A stretch of 64,000 bases of DNA, taken from positions 9,103,728 to 9,167,727 of the forward strand of contig JAKGHH010000008.1 in the NCBI GenBank assembly GCA_022828595.1. Reading direction: 5' to 3'. The translations under genes and the position numbers were made by a program. This DNA comes from Nelumbo lutea. Its lineage: Eukaryota; Streptophyta; Magnoliopsida; Proteales; Nelumbonaceae. Within the stretch, counting starts at the first letter, position 1, and each line of letters begins with the position of its first letter. The notes under the pieces are model-generated. The model did not search any database. It saw nothing but the letters and a program-made list of their open reading frames with translations, and had not been told where the DNA came from. This document shows, piece by piece, positions 33,937 to 46,399 of this stretch.

Positions 33937-34703
33937 GGAATCTGGGCTGACGGAGTAGAGTTGATAAAAGGGATCCAACATTATTATTTACTTACATTTC
34001 CCTTTCCATATGTTTCTGTTTGACTATCATCAATCTTGGCTTCCTACCCCTAGGCTAGCTCTGTTAGTGCTCTCCCTTTGTATACCCAAATAAATAAATA
34101 ATGATGTTAAATAATGTTATTAATTTAATTTTTATAATGTTTCATTTTGATAGGAGGCTGGGGGTTGTGGGAAATAAAGGAGAAGATTCTAATTATTATT
34201 TTTTATAACTGCATGCTCCTTAATAAATCAATCAATAATTCTATGAGGGGACTACCAACAAACAATCTTAGTGAGGTCAATAGGGGACTTTATAGGATGT
34301 AACGTCATTTCATTTTATTTGTGATGTCGGAAAGCTTAGGAAAATAAAATTAACAGAAAAAGAAGAGATCTCAAGTCAATCACCCCATTACTCTTTTTCA
34401 ATGTCAAGCAGATTTAAAATATATATATTTAATTAAGGACATAGGATAGGGTTGATCAAGGTGTTTGAGTTGTGGCATATATAGCTAGGGATTCACTATT
34501 TGATTGCTTAAATCACCAGGTTTCAAGCACAGTTAACTGCATTTTTAATGAAATCCGATGAGTTCACAATGACACCATATTAATAATAATAAAATTAAGG
34601 TTCTTAGATAGTTTCAAAGCAGCGATCGAAACTGAAGCAGCACTATTACATTGGCAGTGGACTCGTATTACCTCAGTATTGACAAGCCCTCTTGATTCTT
34701 AAC
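33937..34703. other. CCD8 upstream intergenic DNA
   Basis: AT-rich sequence with no coding or repeat signal that I can identify. It may hold distal regulatory sites. Confidence 0.4.
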
Positions 34704-35347
34704 TAGGGTTGGATTTGAGACGATTCGAGCCAAATATTTGGTTATTTAAGTTCGGCTTGTTGAAATTATGTTAGGTTTGAGTTCAAGCTTGATTCGAGTT
34801 AGAGACTTGAGTTCGAGCTTGGCTTGGTTCGAGGCTTGTAAGTTTAAGCTTGGTTTAGTTTGAGTTCGATTATAAGCCAAGTTTTTTTTTTTCTCTAAAA
34901 AATAAAAATTATACATATATATATATATATTTATTTATTTTACATACAAAAATCAAGAATTTTCATACATATAAAAATAAAAATATGCATATAAAAATGT
35001 TTTTATTTTACACAAAAAAATAAGAATTATAAAAATTATTTACTATTATACATAAAAAATAAAAATATTATATATAAAATATTATTATATATAATAGAAA
35101 TGATTTATTATATATATTTATATGTATATGTATATGTATGTAAGTATGTATATAATAAAAAAATATTTATTTATCATACTAGGCTTGCGAGCCTCAAGAG
35201 TCGAGTTTTATTGAGCTTGAGCTCGACTTGATTAGGAAACGAGCCTATATATCAAGTTTGAGCTTGATTTAAATTGAACCAAGCCAAGCTTTTCACGAGT
35301 CGAGCTCGAATAGCTCGTCAGAAGTTCGGCTCGTGGCCACTCCTACT
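34704..35347. mobile_element. Candidate hAT-like MITE (GAGCTCG family) upstream of CCD8
   Basis: The ends TAGGGTTGGATTTGAGACGA and AGAGTAGGAGTGGCCACGAG (reverse of the right end) are roughly inverted, and CTCTTGAT/CTCTTGAG flank them as a possible 8-bp duplication. Inside are GATTCGAGTTAGAGACTTGAG and GAGCTCG-rich arms around an AT-rich core. The arm sequence is shared with the repeat units at 12907 and 13743. Confidence 0.45.
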
Positions 35348-38300
35348 CTTGAGGGTCATTCAAGTCAAACACGTCGATAATCTAATTAAAAGAAAGTAGA
35401 AATCAATAAAACAGTCCTGATTACTTGGGCTCTACAACTTGAATTGTTTTTCTTATTGACAATTTCTAAAACAAATCAATATCATCTGATTTGAAAATAG
35501 ATTGTTTCTTAGAACAAATAGAAATATATTCTTGATAGCGTATGATTTTTTTGAAAGGTGTGAAACATAAAACTTTGGGAGAATGACCGATAACCCCGGG
35601 GTCAGAATTCGTAGGCTCAAAGTACATTTGGGGTAGGTGCCAGGTTGGAATTGATGGCAATTCACGGGCGGATATAGGTGCATAGAGTGTGGTTTTTGGA
35701 CCTTTTGAATGTTTATAGCTTTGCAGTGGGAATAAAAAATCTGCATTAGGCCTATCCGTACTTCATAAAATTTTACTTTTTTTTTCGTTTTAAAAAAACA
35801 TAATTTTGATGGTTTCGAAAGCATGATTTTTTTGATAATACAAGCCAGGATTTTTTTTGAAACTCTTATTTTCACCTCTCGAAACAAAAAACAAACTGAT
35901 GGACATAATGATCTTATAATATATTAGACAAAAAAGCCATGATTTAAATAATATATTATATATATAATTCTTTATTTCCATTCCTTATGATTTGTAGTTT
36001 CATCTGAATGGAGTTAGGGCACATGAATATTTTCTTCCCACTGGTTAGCTAGGGTTCTCTTGATGTATAATCATCTAAAACTATAAATAGGGTGGTAGGG
36101 CAAAAAAAAATTCACAAGCACGGTGAAAATGAAAAGTATACGTACTTTATGAAAGGAGTAAAGCTCTTGCATTCCATGGGTATGAGTTTGTCCTAGACTC
36201 CCGGTACTTAACCCTATTTGGCTAATTAATTACACATCCTTATATTTGATCACCCACCGGCGGGTACGGCTGCAAATAAACAGGATCATATCTGATTCAA
36301 ACACGAATTAGATCTGGTAAGAACTATATTGGATGCCTCCTAACAAATCGGATGAATTGGAAAAATAATCAGTTTAATTAATGGATCAAATTTGAATATT
36401 CCCCGATCTGATCTGCCATGACCTGATCCGATCCATTAATTATAAAATATTGTGTATTATATATATTATTCATATTATAATGTATTATTATATAATATAA
36501 ATAATATATCATCAAGTTTTTTAACTACAATCCAAATCAAATTAGATTCAAATTGAATATTGAATAAAGTATTCGAACCCCTCCGTTGTTTCCATGTTCT
36601 TTTGTTTTTAGGCATTTCTTCTTAGGCCTTGTTTTTTTTTTTTTTGCTTTTTGTTTTTCTCTGTCCTTGTTTTGTCATGTTTTACCAAAAAAGAAAAAAT
36701 CGAATTTAAAACATAAATTTGAAAATCTGATAGATTATTATTGAAATGAGATTGGTCGAATTTGAACCATAATTTTGAATTATAATCAGAATAATCTGAT
36801 AGATTATTATGGGCAGGTGTATTGGGTGGCCTGTTAATGACTCGAAAAGGGCATTTTTGTCAATCACACCACATGCGACGAATTAATATAGTGAGCCACT
36901 AAAATAGTCGGATTGGATGGAACTAGGTAACTAGATGGAAACTTGAAAATTTGAATGTAACCGAAATACAAGAATTTCAACCTCTTCATTTTAGTACTTG
37001 GTACTTAGTACGGAGGGAGCTCTAAACTAAGGAGGGGCACCACGCCTCCACCGCAGTGATAGTTTTAGCGTCGTCATTCACAAGACTGTGTTGAGTCCTG
37101 TTCACTACATCAGCCTCCATTTTAGTTGGGGCTACAACCTACAATGAAGTTGCAGAGGAGGACCCACACAGGAAGCTATTCAGTTGACCATTGACAACGG
37201 TTGAAAAGATTTTGGAGACAGTCGGTCATATCGTTATCAATTTGAAGAGAAGAGGAAGAAGAAGAAGAATTGGTGGTCCAGCCTCCAGCCCCATAGACGA
37301 AACGATGGCCTAATTGATTAATATCATTGAGCTCGACCGAAAACGAAATGTATGTATGGTGGGTGATGTAAGAGTTCTGGAGCAAGAAGTGGAGTTCAAA
37401 TGGAAAATGAGGTAGCTGCTATATGTCTAGCGTATGCGTATCGTGTGTGTGGCAACTGGCAAGGTAAGGTTGGTTGGGTTTGGAATTAAGTATATATGTA
37501 GCAAATTAAAGGAAAAACCGCCTCATTGTATTTTCAGTATTATTTATTTATTTATTTATTTTTGGGTGGGGGTGGGGGCCTGGTAAATTATTAATATCAT
37601 ATTTCAGAAACCCAAATAATGTTCTTCGTGCCGTCTGTGCGTGGTGACTGGGATATTGGTAATAAAACTAGCTACCATTGACTCCTATTAACACAGCAAA
37701 ATTATTATTATTATTGTTGCTTTTTTTTTTTTTTTTAATTTGTGATAGTGATAAAGGAAGCATTCCATGGTGTCAAACACGACTTCGTGAGCACCATCGA
37801 TCATCAGTTTTTTTTTTTTTTTCGTTTCTTTTCTATACATGCAACTTGCATTTGCATATGTTATTATTAGAATCAAAAGTCTCTCCGATCTCTTGTCCAC
37901 GAGAATCCTGTTCATATTTATCATAACTATACATTGAGAATATCTCATCCTCTGTATAATATTATATTGGGGGAGATATTCGCAATTCAGGGAAGGTAGT
38001 GTATTATGGGTAGGCGTGGATGGAATTCTCCTAGACAAGAGATCCAGTCTTGTTATTTTGGCTAGAATTCCGAATCTAGAAAACCGTCCATGCATCCGAA
38101 TTAAGGAAACCTTTACAGTACTGGCTGCGGAAAAAGCGAGCATGAATGTAACAATAAGCAGCAAAATATCCTTTGATGGGCTTTAGATGATGCAATAAAA
38201 GCAGTTGAAGGTGCTTTAATTTGGAGCTTGGCATCAGCATTTTTGTCTTTTGTCCATTGTCTTCCCTCCTCTTTTTCTTAAAATTTCAACTCTAGAATAG

Positions 38301-40548
38301 GAGGCGCCAAGACGGGGCCGAATGAATTGCCTATATGTCTACCTCTATCAATAATCTGATTGGCGTTGGTAGTCTACGCTAGCTCTGGTCATGCCAACGG
38401 TAGTAGTAGTAAACTAGTAATTGTTGTTGAGTGGTGGTTGAAATGTAATACAAAGGAAGGATGCATTTGCGTGCGGAAAAGAAGCTAGGCAAATTGGGTT
38501 GAGAGACAGCCGGCCGGCCTCTCAATATTTGCAGCCCAAGTGTCAGGATGTGAATGGCAGACACACCGTACAATCTCTCTGACCTTCTTGCAAACATTTG
38601 GGGGACAAGCAATCATAGTTTTCTTTGAAGAATTGGAATCAAGTTGAAACCAAAAGCCCTAAAGCCTAAAAATGATTAAAATCTAAAGATGGTTGATCAA
38701 TGAATCTCTTCTGATGTTAGGCATAGAGTCTAAAGGGGCCCAGTTCATGGTGGGCAACAACAACTCCACTCCGTGCATGTTGGGAAGGTTGGCTCTCCAT
38801 ATGCCTAGCTACCACCTAATTAAACTAATTTTATTATTATAAGAAAAAAAGGATTAAAATAAAGAATAATTAAAAGGCGAAGGAGGAAGGGAATCTTGAA
38901 AATTGGGATCCCATACCACCCAAAGTGGGTGAGAGGGAGGGAGAAGCCAAACATTCAACTCCATTTGTTGGTCCTTTTCGATCCTAAGTAATGATAATGT
39001 TGCACATCAAGAATACAACCCTTTGAATGATTAAACAATTCATTGTAATTTGTAATTTGCACCGTCCTAAGAAAATTTCAGTGGGTATCCCACGTTTCGA
39101 CCTTGTCAATTAATTGGTATGGAATTTAGTAGAATATCATATCATTGCATGTGGTTTCTTTTCCACACCCACCATTAATATAATTAATCTCCTCCACAAG
39201 GCTCCAATAATTACTAATTATTATTTCTCTCATTCCCATTTCCACCTTCTCTCTCTTTTCTATTTTATAGTTATTTTAGTTTAGCTCTGTTTGGTTGTAT
39301 GTATGAAACAAAAGAAAATGAACGATTTTTTCCACAAAAAAAAATGTTGTTTTTTAGCTAGTGTTTGGTTGCATGGAAAGATAGTTGTGGAAAACAAATG
39401 GTTTTTGAAAGTAATTGTAGGAAAATGGTTAAAGGAAGTTAGTTTCCTGCTATAATTTTTCATAACTTATTTTCCAAATAGAGGATTGGTTAATATTCTT
39501 GATTCAGATACTACTTCTTGAAAAGAGATGGCTAGCTAATAGAAAAATAACTTTACTTCTAGTGTTAACATTAACTTGAATTTGAAGTGAATCAGGAATT
39601 AAACTAATGATTTGAATTCAATATCTGATGGATTCTTAAAAGGGCCAACTCAATTCGATTCCAATCAATTAATTTGAATGCTTGAATCTGAATCAGATCT
39701 AATTGAATTGTTTTACCATTACACCCTTTATGAAATAACAAATAATCTGTAATATAATTTTTTTACAGATAAATAAAGGGTATTTAAGTAATTTTTTATG
39801 TATGTTAATGGTGTAATCGGTTTGGATATGTAACAAAATGGTATAAGTTTCATAAATTTGACAACTGGTTACCTTGTTCCGATTATCTGAATTTGATTTG
39901 ATTATTAGAATAGAAAATACCAATCCTTTATTAAGAAAAATAGAGGGAATGCAACATTCCTACAACTACTGTTATCTTTTAATTTGGGAAAACTTTTAAT
40001 TTTATAGAGATCGAGCCATATTACGTGCAACCAATTGAGTGTTTAGGCTGCGCTTAGTTGAAATAAAAAATGAATATTGAAAGCAAATGATTTTCATGAT
40101 CACGTTTCATGTGAAAATGGATTATTTTTCTTGTTTTCTTGGTGTTTTACTTAACTTGGAATATATATAAAAGAGTATTACTCACTTTCACTTTATATAT
40201 GCAAAACATTCATTTTCCAGTGCCACCTTACATGCAACCAAACATTGTAAAATGACATTTTCTGCAAATAATCTGTTTTTTCTTTGTTTTGTTATGCAAA
40301 ACCTTGTCTTGCTGCCACAAAGAAAGCAGCTTCATAACCGTTGAATGATGATATGTATATACTTTTTTAATTAATATAAATTTCTTAATTAATTACTGAA
40401 TTAATGGGATGAATGATCATTGGTGGAGTCTAGCTGGGAGGGTCCAATTCCATTCCATGTGTCATGTTTCCATGTTGATCAATTTATGCGTTGTCATTCT
40501 TTTTGATGACGTGTTTATGCATCACCATAAACATGATTAAGATTTAAT
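35348..40548. other. Intergenic DNA, AT-rich, no supported gene
   Basis: Several short open frames occur (for example 35453-35887, 37176-37385 and 37688-38164 on the minus strand) but none shows a recognisable domain, a good start context or splice partners. Simple repeats occur at 37699-37737 (ATT and T runs) and 37545-37562 (TTTA). Sequences with TTTGGTTG near 39287 and 39361 look like remnants of small foldback elements. Confidence 0.45.
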
Positions 40549-40663
40549 GCTATGTTTGGTTTAAAGAAGAAAGTTGGGAGAGGAAGGAAAGTTAGGAAAC
40601 TTTACAAACCTTGTATAGGTTTTTCTATCTTTTCCCTTCTTTTTCCTTCAAACCAAACGTAGC
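40549..40663. mobile_element. Foldback MITE, about 115 bp
   Basis: The left end GCTATGTTTGGTTTAAAGAA is the inverted match of the right end (reverse: GCTACGTTTGGTTTGAAGGA), and most of the element can pair with itself. TTA near the left end and TAA at the right end would fit a Tourist-type duplication, although the left side has an extra base. Confidence 0.6.
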
Positions 40664-43600
40664 CTAAGAATAAGATTTTGTGGGTTTTGAATCTAGAGAG
40701 CGAATGGTTTCTCTTCCTCTTTCTCCTTAATTACTCCATTGTACAGGAGCCAAGCAAACACAGCGTTTTTCATTGGTTGCACATTAGTTTCAGCGAAACA
40801 ATTGTACGATTTTGTTGGAAAATGATAATACGATAGAAAAATTAAAAGTCTGTTGCAGTTGATCGAAATATATGAGTATATTGCATGATATGAATTCAGA
40901 GGAAAAAAGTGTTGTTTCCTATAACTATTAAATTAGCACGTATTCGTGCCATTTATGGGATTTATTAAGTTAAAATAAATAATATTAATATGAGTATACA
41001 TTTGTTTTATATAATAATTGATAATCATTTATATTTTGTGTATTATTTTTAATATTTTTATATTAAAAAAACAATAATAATTAATTTTAGATAAAATTGT
41101 TTATCAAACTTAGAGATTGCAATTTTCTCAATTTCCCCGATCCTCGTAGGGATCTATTCTAAATGGGGCAGGGATGGGGATGATTTTTCCCCCGGGGGGG
41201 GGGGGGACAAAGATGGTGAAATTTTCATTCCCGTTGGTGGGACGGGGAGAGCACTCCCTGCCTCGTGTGGACCTCGATCCCTACATATGTTTATATATGT
41301 ACACATACATCTACATGTTAATATTTTTAAAAATATGGTTGAATATTTTTTAATAGGATTGTAAATTTTAATTATTTTATTTTTATTTTTTAAATAAAAT
41401 AAAAAGCAAAAACATAATGATTGACATTATAAAGAATTAGGGGAGTGGGGATCCCTGTGGAGATAGGGATGGGGATAACTTTGTTCCTGTTAGTGAGGAT
41501 GGGGATTTTCACGGGGATGGGGATGGTGAGAGGCTCATCGTCACTGCCCCGCCTCATTGCCATTCCAAATCAAACTAATGAAATTGACCAACCTGATTTC
41601 TAGTATTTCCAATCGACTTTGGTTCAACAATTTCCCAATCTGATTGGGTTGGATCAGTTTTGCTTTGGCCATTTGTGGATTAACTAAAATCGAACGACCT
41701 GACCATATATATATATATTACTATTTTATATTTTAAATATATTTATTTAATACGGGAGCATGGGAAGATTCCAATATTTCTTAGGTTAAAATTTAAACTT
41801 GATTTGAACTGACTAACCAAACAATATTTTTTTTGGAAATAGCCAATTTACTATACATTTTTGCTAATCAACAACAATTTCAATAATTTTTGGAAATTAT
41901 CATAAAATATTGTAATTTATTGTTATTTAATTTAATGTTAGTTAATTATTTATAGAAAATTATTAGAATTGTAGGGACGAAAAATTTCCCTATAAAACTA
42001 GGGCCCTACCCTGCCCACCCCAAACGAGACAAGTTTTCTCAAATTTTAAATAGGGATGAGAAAGAGATAGGGTGGGGACGGGGAAATATTTTTGCTCCAA
42101 ATTAGGGATGGGGAAGGGATGGGGTTTGCATATAATTCCCCAAACCTGATGGTAAATTAGTAAAATATCAGTAGATTTAATATTGATTTTTAAAATATCT
42201 CTGAGTTGACTTTGGATCTCTTGCCCATAAGAACTCTGCCCACGTCTACCCACAACACACTACTCCCATGCATTCAGAATATCTCCCCATGCATAATACT
42301 ACTTAGAAGGATGAGATTATCTCCATGTGTGGTTGCAATTTTATGTGGGTAGACATGGGTAGAGTCCTTGGGGGCAAAAGATCCGAACTCTTGTAAGTTT
42401 TTCTCATATTCTTATAATCCTAGGATCCCACAATTCTATTTATAAAATACCCCAAATTGTCATAATCTAATTCCTAAAATACCCCCAAATTTCCATAATC
42501 CTATTTGTAAAATATCCACAAATTAGATTACATTTATGTGGTTGTCTCGGGTTGTGGAAAATTTGGAGATTCCCCATCCCCAACAGGGAATGGGTGCCTT
42601 ATATATATATATATATATATAGCAAGATGGTCCACGTCAGCATGCCTCTCCTTGCTCCATTACCCCCACCATGCATTGAGTTCACATCTGCGCCCCACAA
42701 CGTCCCACAACACATCTCCGTCGTGTATTGAAAACATCACTTTATGATGTACCAAAAATGATGATGTCATCATCGGGAGATGTTCCCAATACATGGTAGG
42801 GATGTGTTATGGGATGTTGTGGCGCGCAGATCTGAACTCCCCTACCACTCCCATTAAGACATATTGCTATTCCCAACTCAGCTATCTAAAAATTTTCCTA
42901 AAATATCTCTCTTAATATATCTCCTCTAAGGCTTTAAGCCATTACGAACTTATCATGTTACCCCATTCCCCAATCAATTCCTAAAATCTCTCCCCAAATC
43001 TATATCCACTCTCTCTCATTTAAAATATTCATATTAATTAATAAATAGTTAAACATGATTAATATTTAATCCAACCCATATTCAATGAGTATTAAATAGT
43101 CTTATTGCCAAAATTTATTAAATGTGGTTAGTAAATTACCAAAAATTAATAAATATAGTTATTAATTAACTCATTTTGACTATTTAAAGTATTTTGGGTA
43201 AATATTATTATATTCAAGTTAATTAACAACATTTTATAGAAATTGAAAACCTTTTAACTAATTTCTATAAAATTGAGAATTATATTTTACAATTATCAAA
43301 AAGTATAAAATTTTAGTTATTGCTATTATTATATTATTATAGTTAATAACCAAATGCACATGGGGGAATAAAATATTATAAAGTTGGAAAATGAAATTAT
43401 TAACTAAACCATTTAAAAAGAAATTAAATTCTTTAATAACAATTCAAAAACAAATTTGATTAAATTTTCAAAATTACACATGCAATAAATTTTCTAAAAT
43501 TTTCATAAAATTATATTTTTAAAATTAAAGACAATTTAGTGTACTTTTAGAAATATACTATGTGGTTGATATTCAGTGATGGGGAGTGGGTGCCTTGCCT

Positions 43601-44340
43601 TGACCCCTCTCGACACTGGGGATCGGGCAAGGAAAATTATGGATTCCCCATTCTTGATGAGGAGTAGGTGCCTTGCATGAATTCACCTAACACTAAGGAT
43701 GAGGCGAAAAAATTCAAGGATTCCTCGCCCCTAACGGGAAGTGGGTGCCTTGCATCGGATCCGGTTAACAATGGGGACGGGGCACAGATGGGGTAAAGTG
43801 TCTTGACTACGGAACGGGGATAGGGATGGGGTGCTCCACCCCGAACCCGCCCTATTGCCATTCTTATATAATTGTTAATTATTAGTGAAATTAATAAAAA
43901 TGCTATTTTTTGTAATTGTTTTTATTTATTTAAAGTCAATCAAAAGTTCATTTAAATATAATGAAAATGATAACATTTATTAAAAGTACTACAAATGATT
44001 AATAAAATTAAATTTATTAAAAATAATTGCTCATATTATATTAACAATAATTATTTTTTTGTAAATCAACATTAAATGAATAATACAATTATTAAAATTT
44101 TAAATATTAACAGTAACTTTGAATATTTTTGGTTAACTAACAAAAAATTTTGATTATTAATTTATCAATTAATTAATAATAAATAAAATTATTCAATCTT
44201 TTAGATTTTCCCATGCATCGCAGGAGTCCACACTAGCATGAATTTATTGCTTGATATGAATTGAGAGGATGGACCTCTGTTCAGGAAAAAAAGTGTTGTT
44301 TCCTACAACTATTTTACATGTAAATTAAATGAACAAATAT
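40664..44340. repeat. AT-rich repeat region with GGGGATGGGG-type blocks
   Basis: Four G-rich blocks (about 41150-41285, 41440-41570, 41990-42130 and 43575-43860) carry variants of GGGGATGGGGA separated by very AT-rich DNA. This is the make-up of a non-autonomous element family. A G-run follows CCCCC at 41191-41207. An (AT)n run lies at 42600-42620. A 45-bp segment around 40883-40925 recurs at about 44248-44307. No gene was recognised. Confidence 0.5.
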
Positions 44341-44744
44341 AGGTATCAAAATCGGGCTGGGTTAGGTTCGGTTGAGGTCAATTCTAACCCAACCAGGCTT
44401 GCTGATGTTATGAACCCCTAGCCTAACCCTAACCCAACCTAACCCTATCCCTTATCCAATCAACTTGACCTTTCTCTCATTCAATTCTCTTAAAATCTCA
44501 TAGAATCTCTCAAGTTCTTTAATTTTTGAATCAAATATCTAAACTGAATTTTTATGACCATATAATGACCAGAGCTTATTATGAATTATAATAAATCTCC
44601 TATTGAAAATCTAAAATAAAAAGTCAACAATGATAAAACATAAAATTATGGAATGAAAATCACCAACACCTTGACATTCGGGTTAAGGCTGAAGAGTTAA
44701 AGACAATTGGATATGATGGTATGCGCGTAACAAGACTATGAATA
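44341..44744. mobile_element. Small non-autonomous element, left half (split by Copia)
   Basis: It starts TAGGTATCAAAATCGGGCTG and is rich in GGGTTAGG/CCTAACCC, including the telomere-like run CCTAACCCTAACCC at about 44414. The right half is at 53119-53292, beyond the Copia insertion, and ends in the reverse of TAGGGCTGCAAGCCGGC. The type (perhaps hAT) is inferred only from the TAGGG ends. Confidence 0.45.
44740..44744 (+). repeat. Target-site duplication GAATA, left copy
   Basis: GAATA directly before the LTR, repeated at 53114-53118 on the other side of the Copia element. Confidence 0.85.
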
Positions 44745-46383
44745 TGTTGGGCAAGTTAAACTATAGTAGCAAAAATGAATGTAAAACCAATCCCAAGACA
44801 GCAAGAACCTTTCCCCCCCAAATTTGTGTGTCAAAATGGGTTACCAACAACAATAATAACAAGTAAACAATTAAGCCAAGTAACAGAAAAACAGATAACA
44901 ATCACCATACAATAACACACTAGAATTTTCATGTGAAAAACCCCAAAACTGGGGAAAAACCATGGGACCTATGGTTTGTAAAAGTCTTCCACTAATTCAG
45001 AAATTAATGGGTACAATAGTTTTCTCTAGTTGCAACTAGAGGCTTATAAACATCAAGGAAATAATCCTTAGCTCATAAAAACAACATTAACATCACCAAA
45101 TGCAAGGTGGATACAACACAAACATAAGTTTAGATCTTACCAAGTTGCTGTAAATCTAAACTGAGAAGTAGAGAAAAAGAAGAAGAATCACCAAATCTGA
45201 ACTGGAGTGGGATTCTTAATTCCAACACTTAATATCATCAAGAACGGGTTTGAAAGGCACCTCCGAACTTGATCTTGAATGGAACAAGAGATAGCGTTTT
45301 CCTCTTTTTCACAAAACTCAAAGAACCAGAAAAACTTTTGGTTCTGTGTTTTTTTCCTTCGTTCTTTTCTGTTCGGTGGTTATGAATTTGAAACTGAAAG
45401 GTGGAAGCCTTTTGATGGAGCGCAATCTGGCCGGTCTTAGCTGTCAACGAATTCGCCTCTGAGCTGGAGCGTCGGGGAGCCTGAAACGGGAAAGATGAGA
45501 GAACTCTGGGGGGAACCCGGTGTGATAACTTCGAAGCTCAAGTCAGTAATCTCTCAAAGGAAAAGTGTAGACCAGATAGCGCAAAGTTCACATACCTTGT
45601 TTGTTGGGGGCAAGGGGCCTTTTATAACCACTTCGCGCACTCGCTCCGAGGCCCTTGTCAGGTTGGGTATGATTACCCTTGCGTCTGTCAATTCGGCCAT
45701 CGTCCTTTCTGTTGGGACAGAACCGCCACTGCCTAACTGTCTCTCTAACGGGAGATGGCGGTGCCAGGAGGCGGTGGCAGGTGGCCGTCTAGAGTGCAGC
45801 CGTCAAGCATCAGATCCCAAGTCAGTCAGGTGCGGCGCCCTCGGGTACGGACTTCCTCAGTGTCAGACATAGTACGGTTTGTTTGGTTTTGGCGCCCTGA
45901 AGGTGATGTGGTGGAGTGGTGAGCGAGGCGAAATCTTGAGTTCGGAGGTATGTATAGGGCCGGTCAGTTCGGCGAGGGGTATCCCGAGCTGTTACAAGGC
46001 AGGCTAGTTCGGCGAGGTGTACCCTGAACTGTTACAAGGCAGGCCAGTTCGGTGAGGTGTATCTCGAACTGTTGCAAGGCGGGCCAGTTCGGGGAAGTAT
46101 GTCCCGAACTGTTGCAAGGCAGGCCGGTTCGGATTACTTTCTGGTTTGGGGCCAAGGGTGAGTTCGGGCCCCTAGTAGAGAGTTTGGATCGCTGGTTTCT
46201 CCCCTTGGTGCTTCGCGCCTTAAGGTTGCTTTTGTGTCGAGCTGTTGTTTTTTCCACGTGCCGCATAACTGTGAGGTCGGGCCAAATCTTCATTCATCAC
46301 ATTTCTTCTACTATCCGGCTCCTTTTTGGGAGCAAATAAAGGTTGGGTGGGCCCCTCCATATGGGTTGGACCCACACCCAACA
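44745..46383 (-). repeat. 3' LTR of the Copia element, with a solo LTR inside
   Basis: Its ends are TGTTGGGTGTGGGTCC on the minus strand and TGTTGGGCAAG on the + strand. It is continuous with the 5' LTR over 44745-45412 and 46300-46383; the part between is a foreign LTR. Confidence 0.88.
45413..46299. mobile_element. Solo LTR of a Tat-type Gypsy element
   Basis: It starts TGATGGAGCGCAATCTGGCC and ends near CATTCATCA. It matches the LTRs at 54280 and 63949 of the Tat-type element nearby, including the repeated CAAGGCAGGCCAGTTCGG units. It interrupts the Copia 3' LTR at a CCTTT/CATTT pair, probably a 5-bp duplication with one change. No internal Gypsy sequence is left, so the rest was lost by LTR-LTR recombination. 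Confidence 0.82.
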
Positions 46384-46399
46384 ATTCTCCCCCTCCAGC
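46384..46399 (-). other. Polypurine tract of the Copia element
   Basis: The minus strand reads GCTGGAGGGGGAGAAT directly before the 3' LTR. Confidence 0.75.

Noticed and set aside
37176..38164. Possible small genes in the CCD8 upstream region (minus-strand frames)
   Set aside because: No domain, no splice partners, Ser runs from simple repeats, and no sign of conservation that could be judged here.
41190..41208. CCCCCGGGGGG... run as a regulatory or G-quadruplex signal
   Set aside because: It lies in a non-autonomous repeat block, and its length may be inflated by sequencing through a homopolymer. No gene is nearby.
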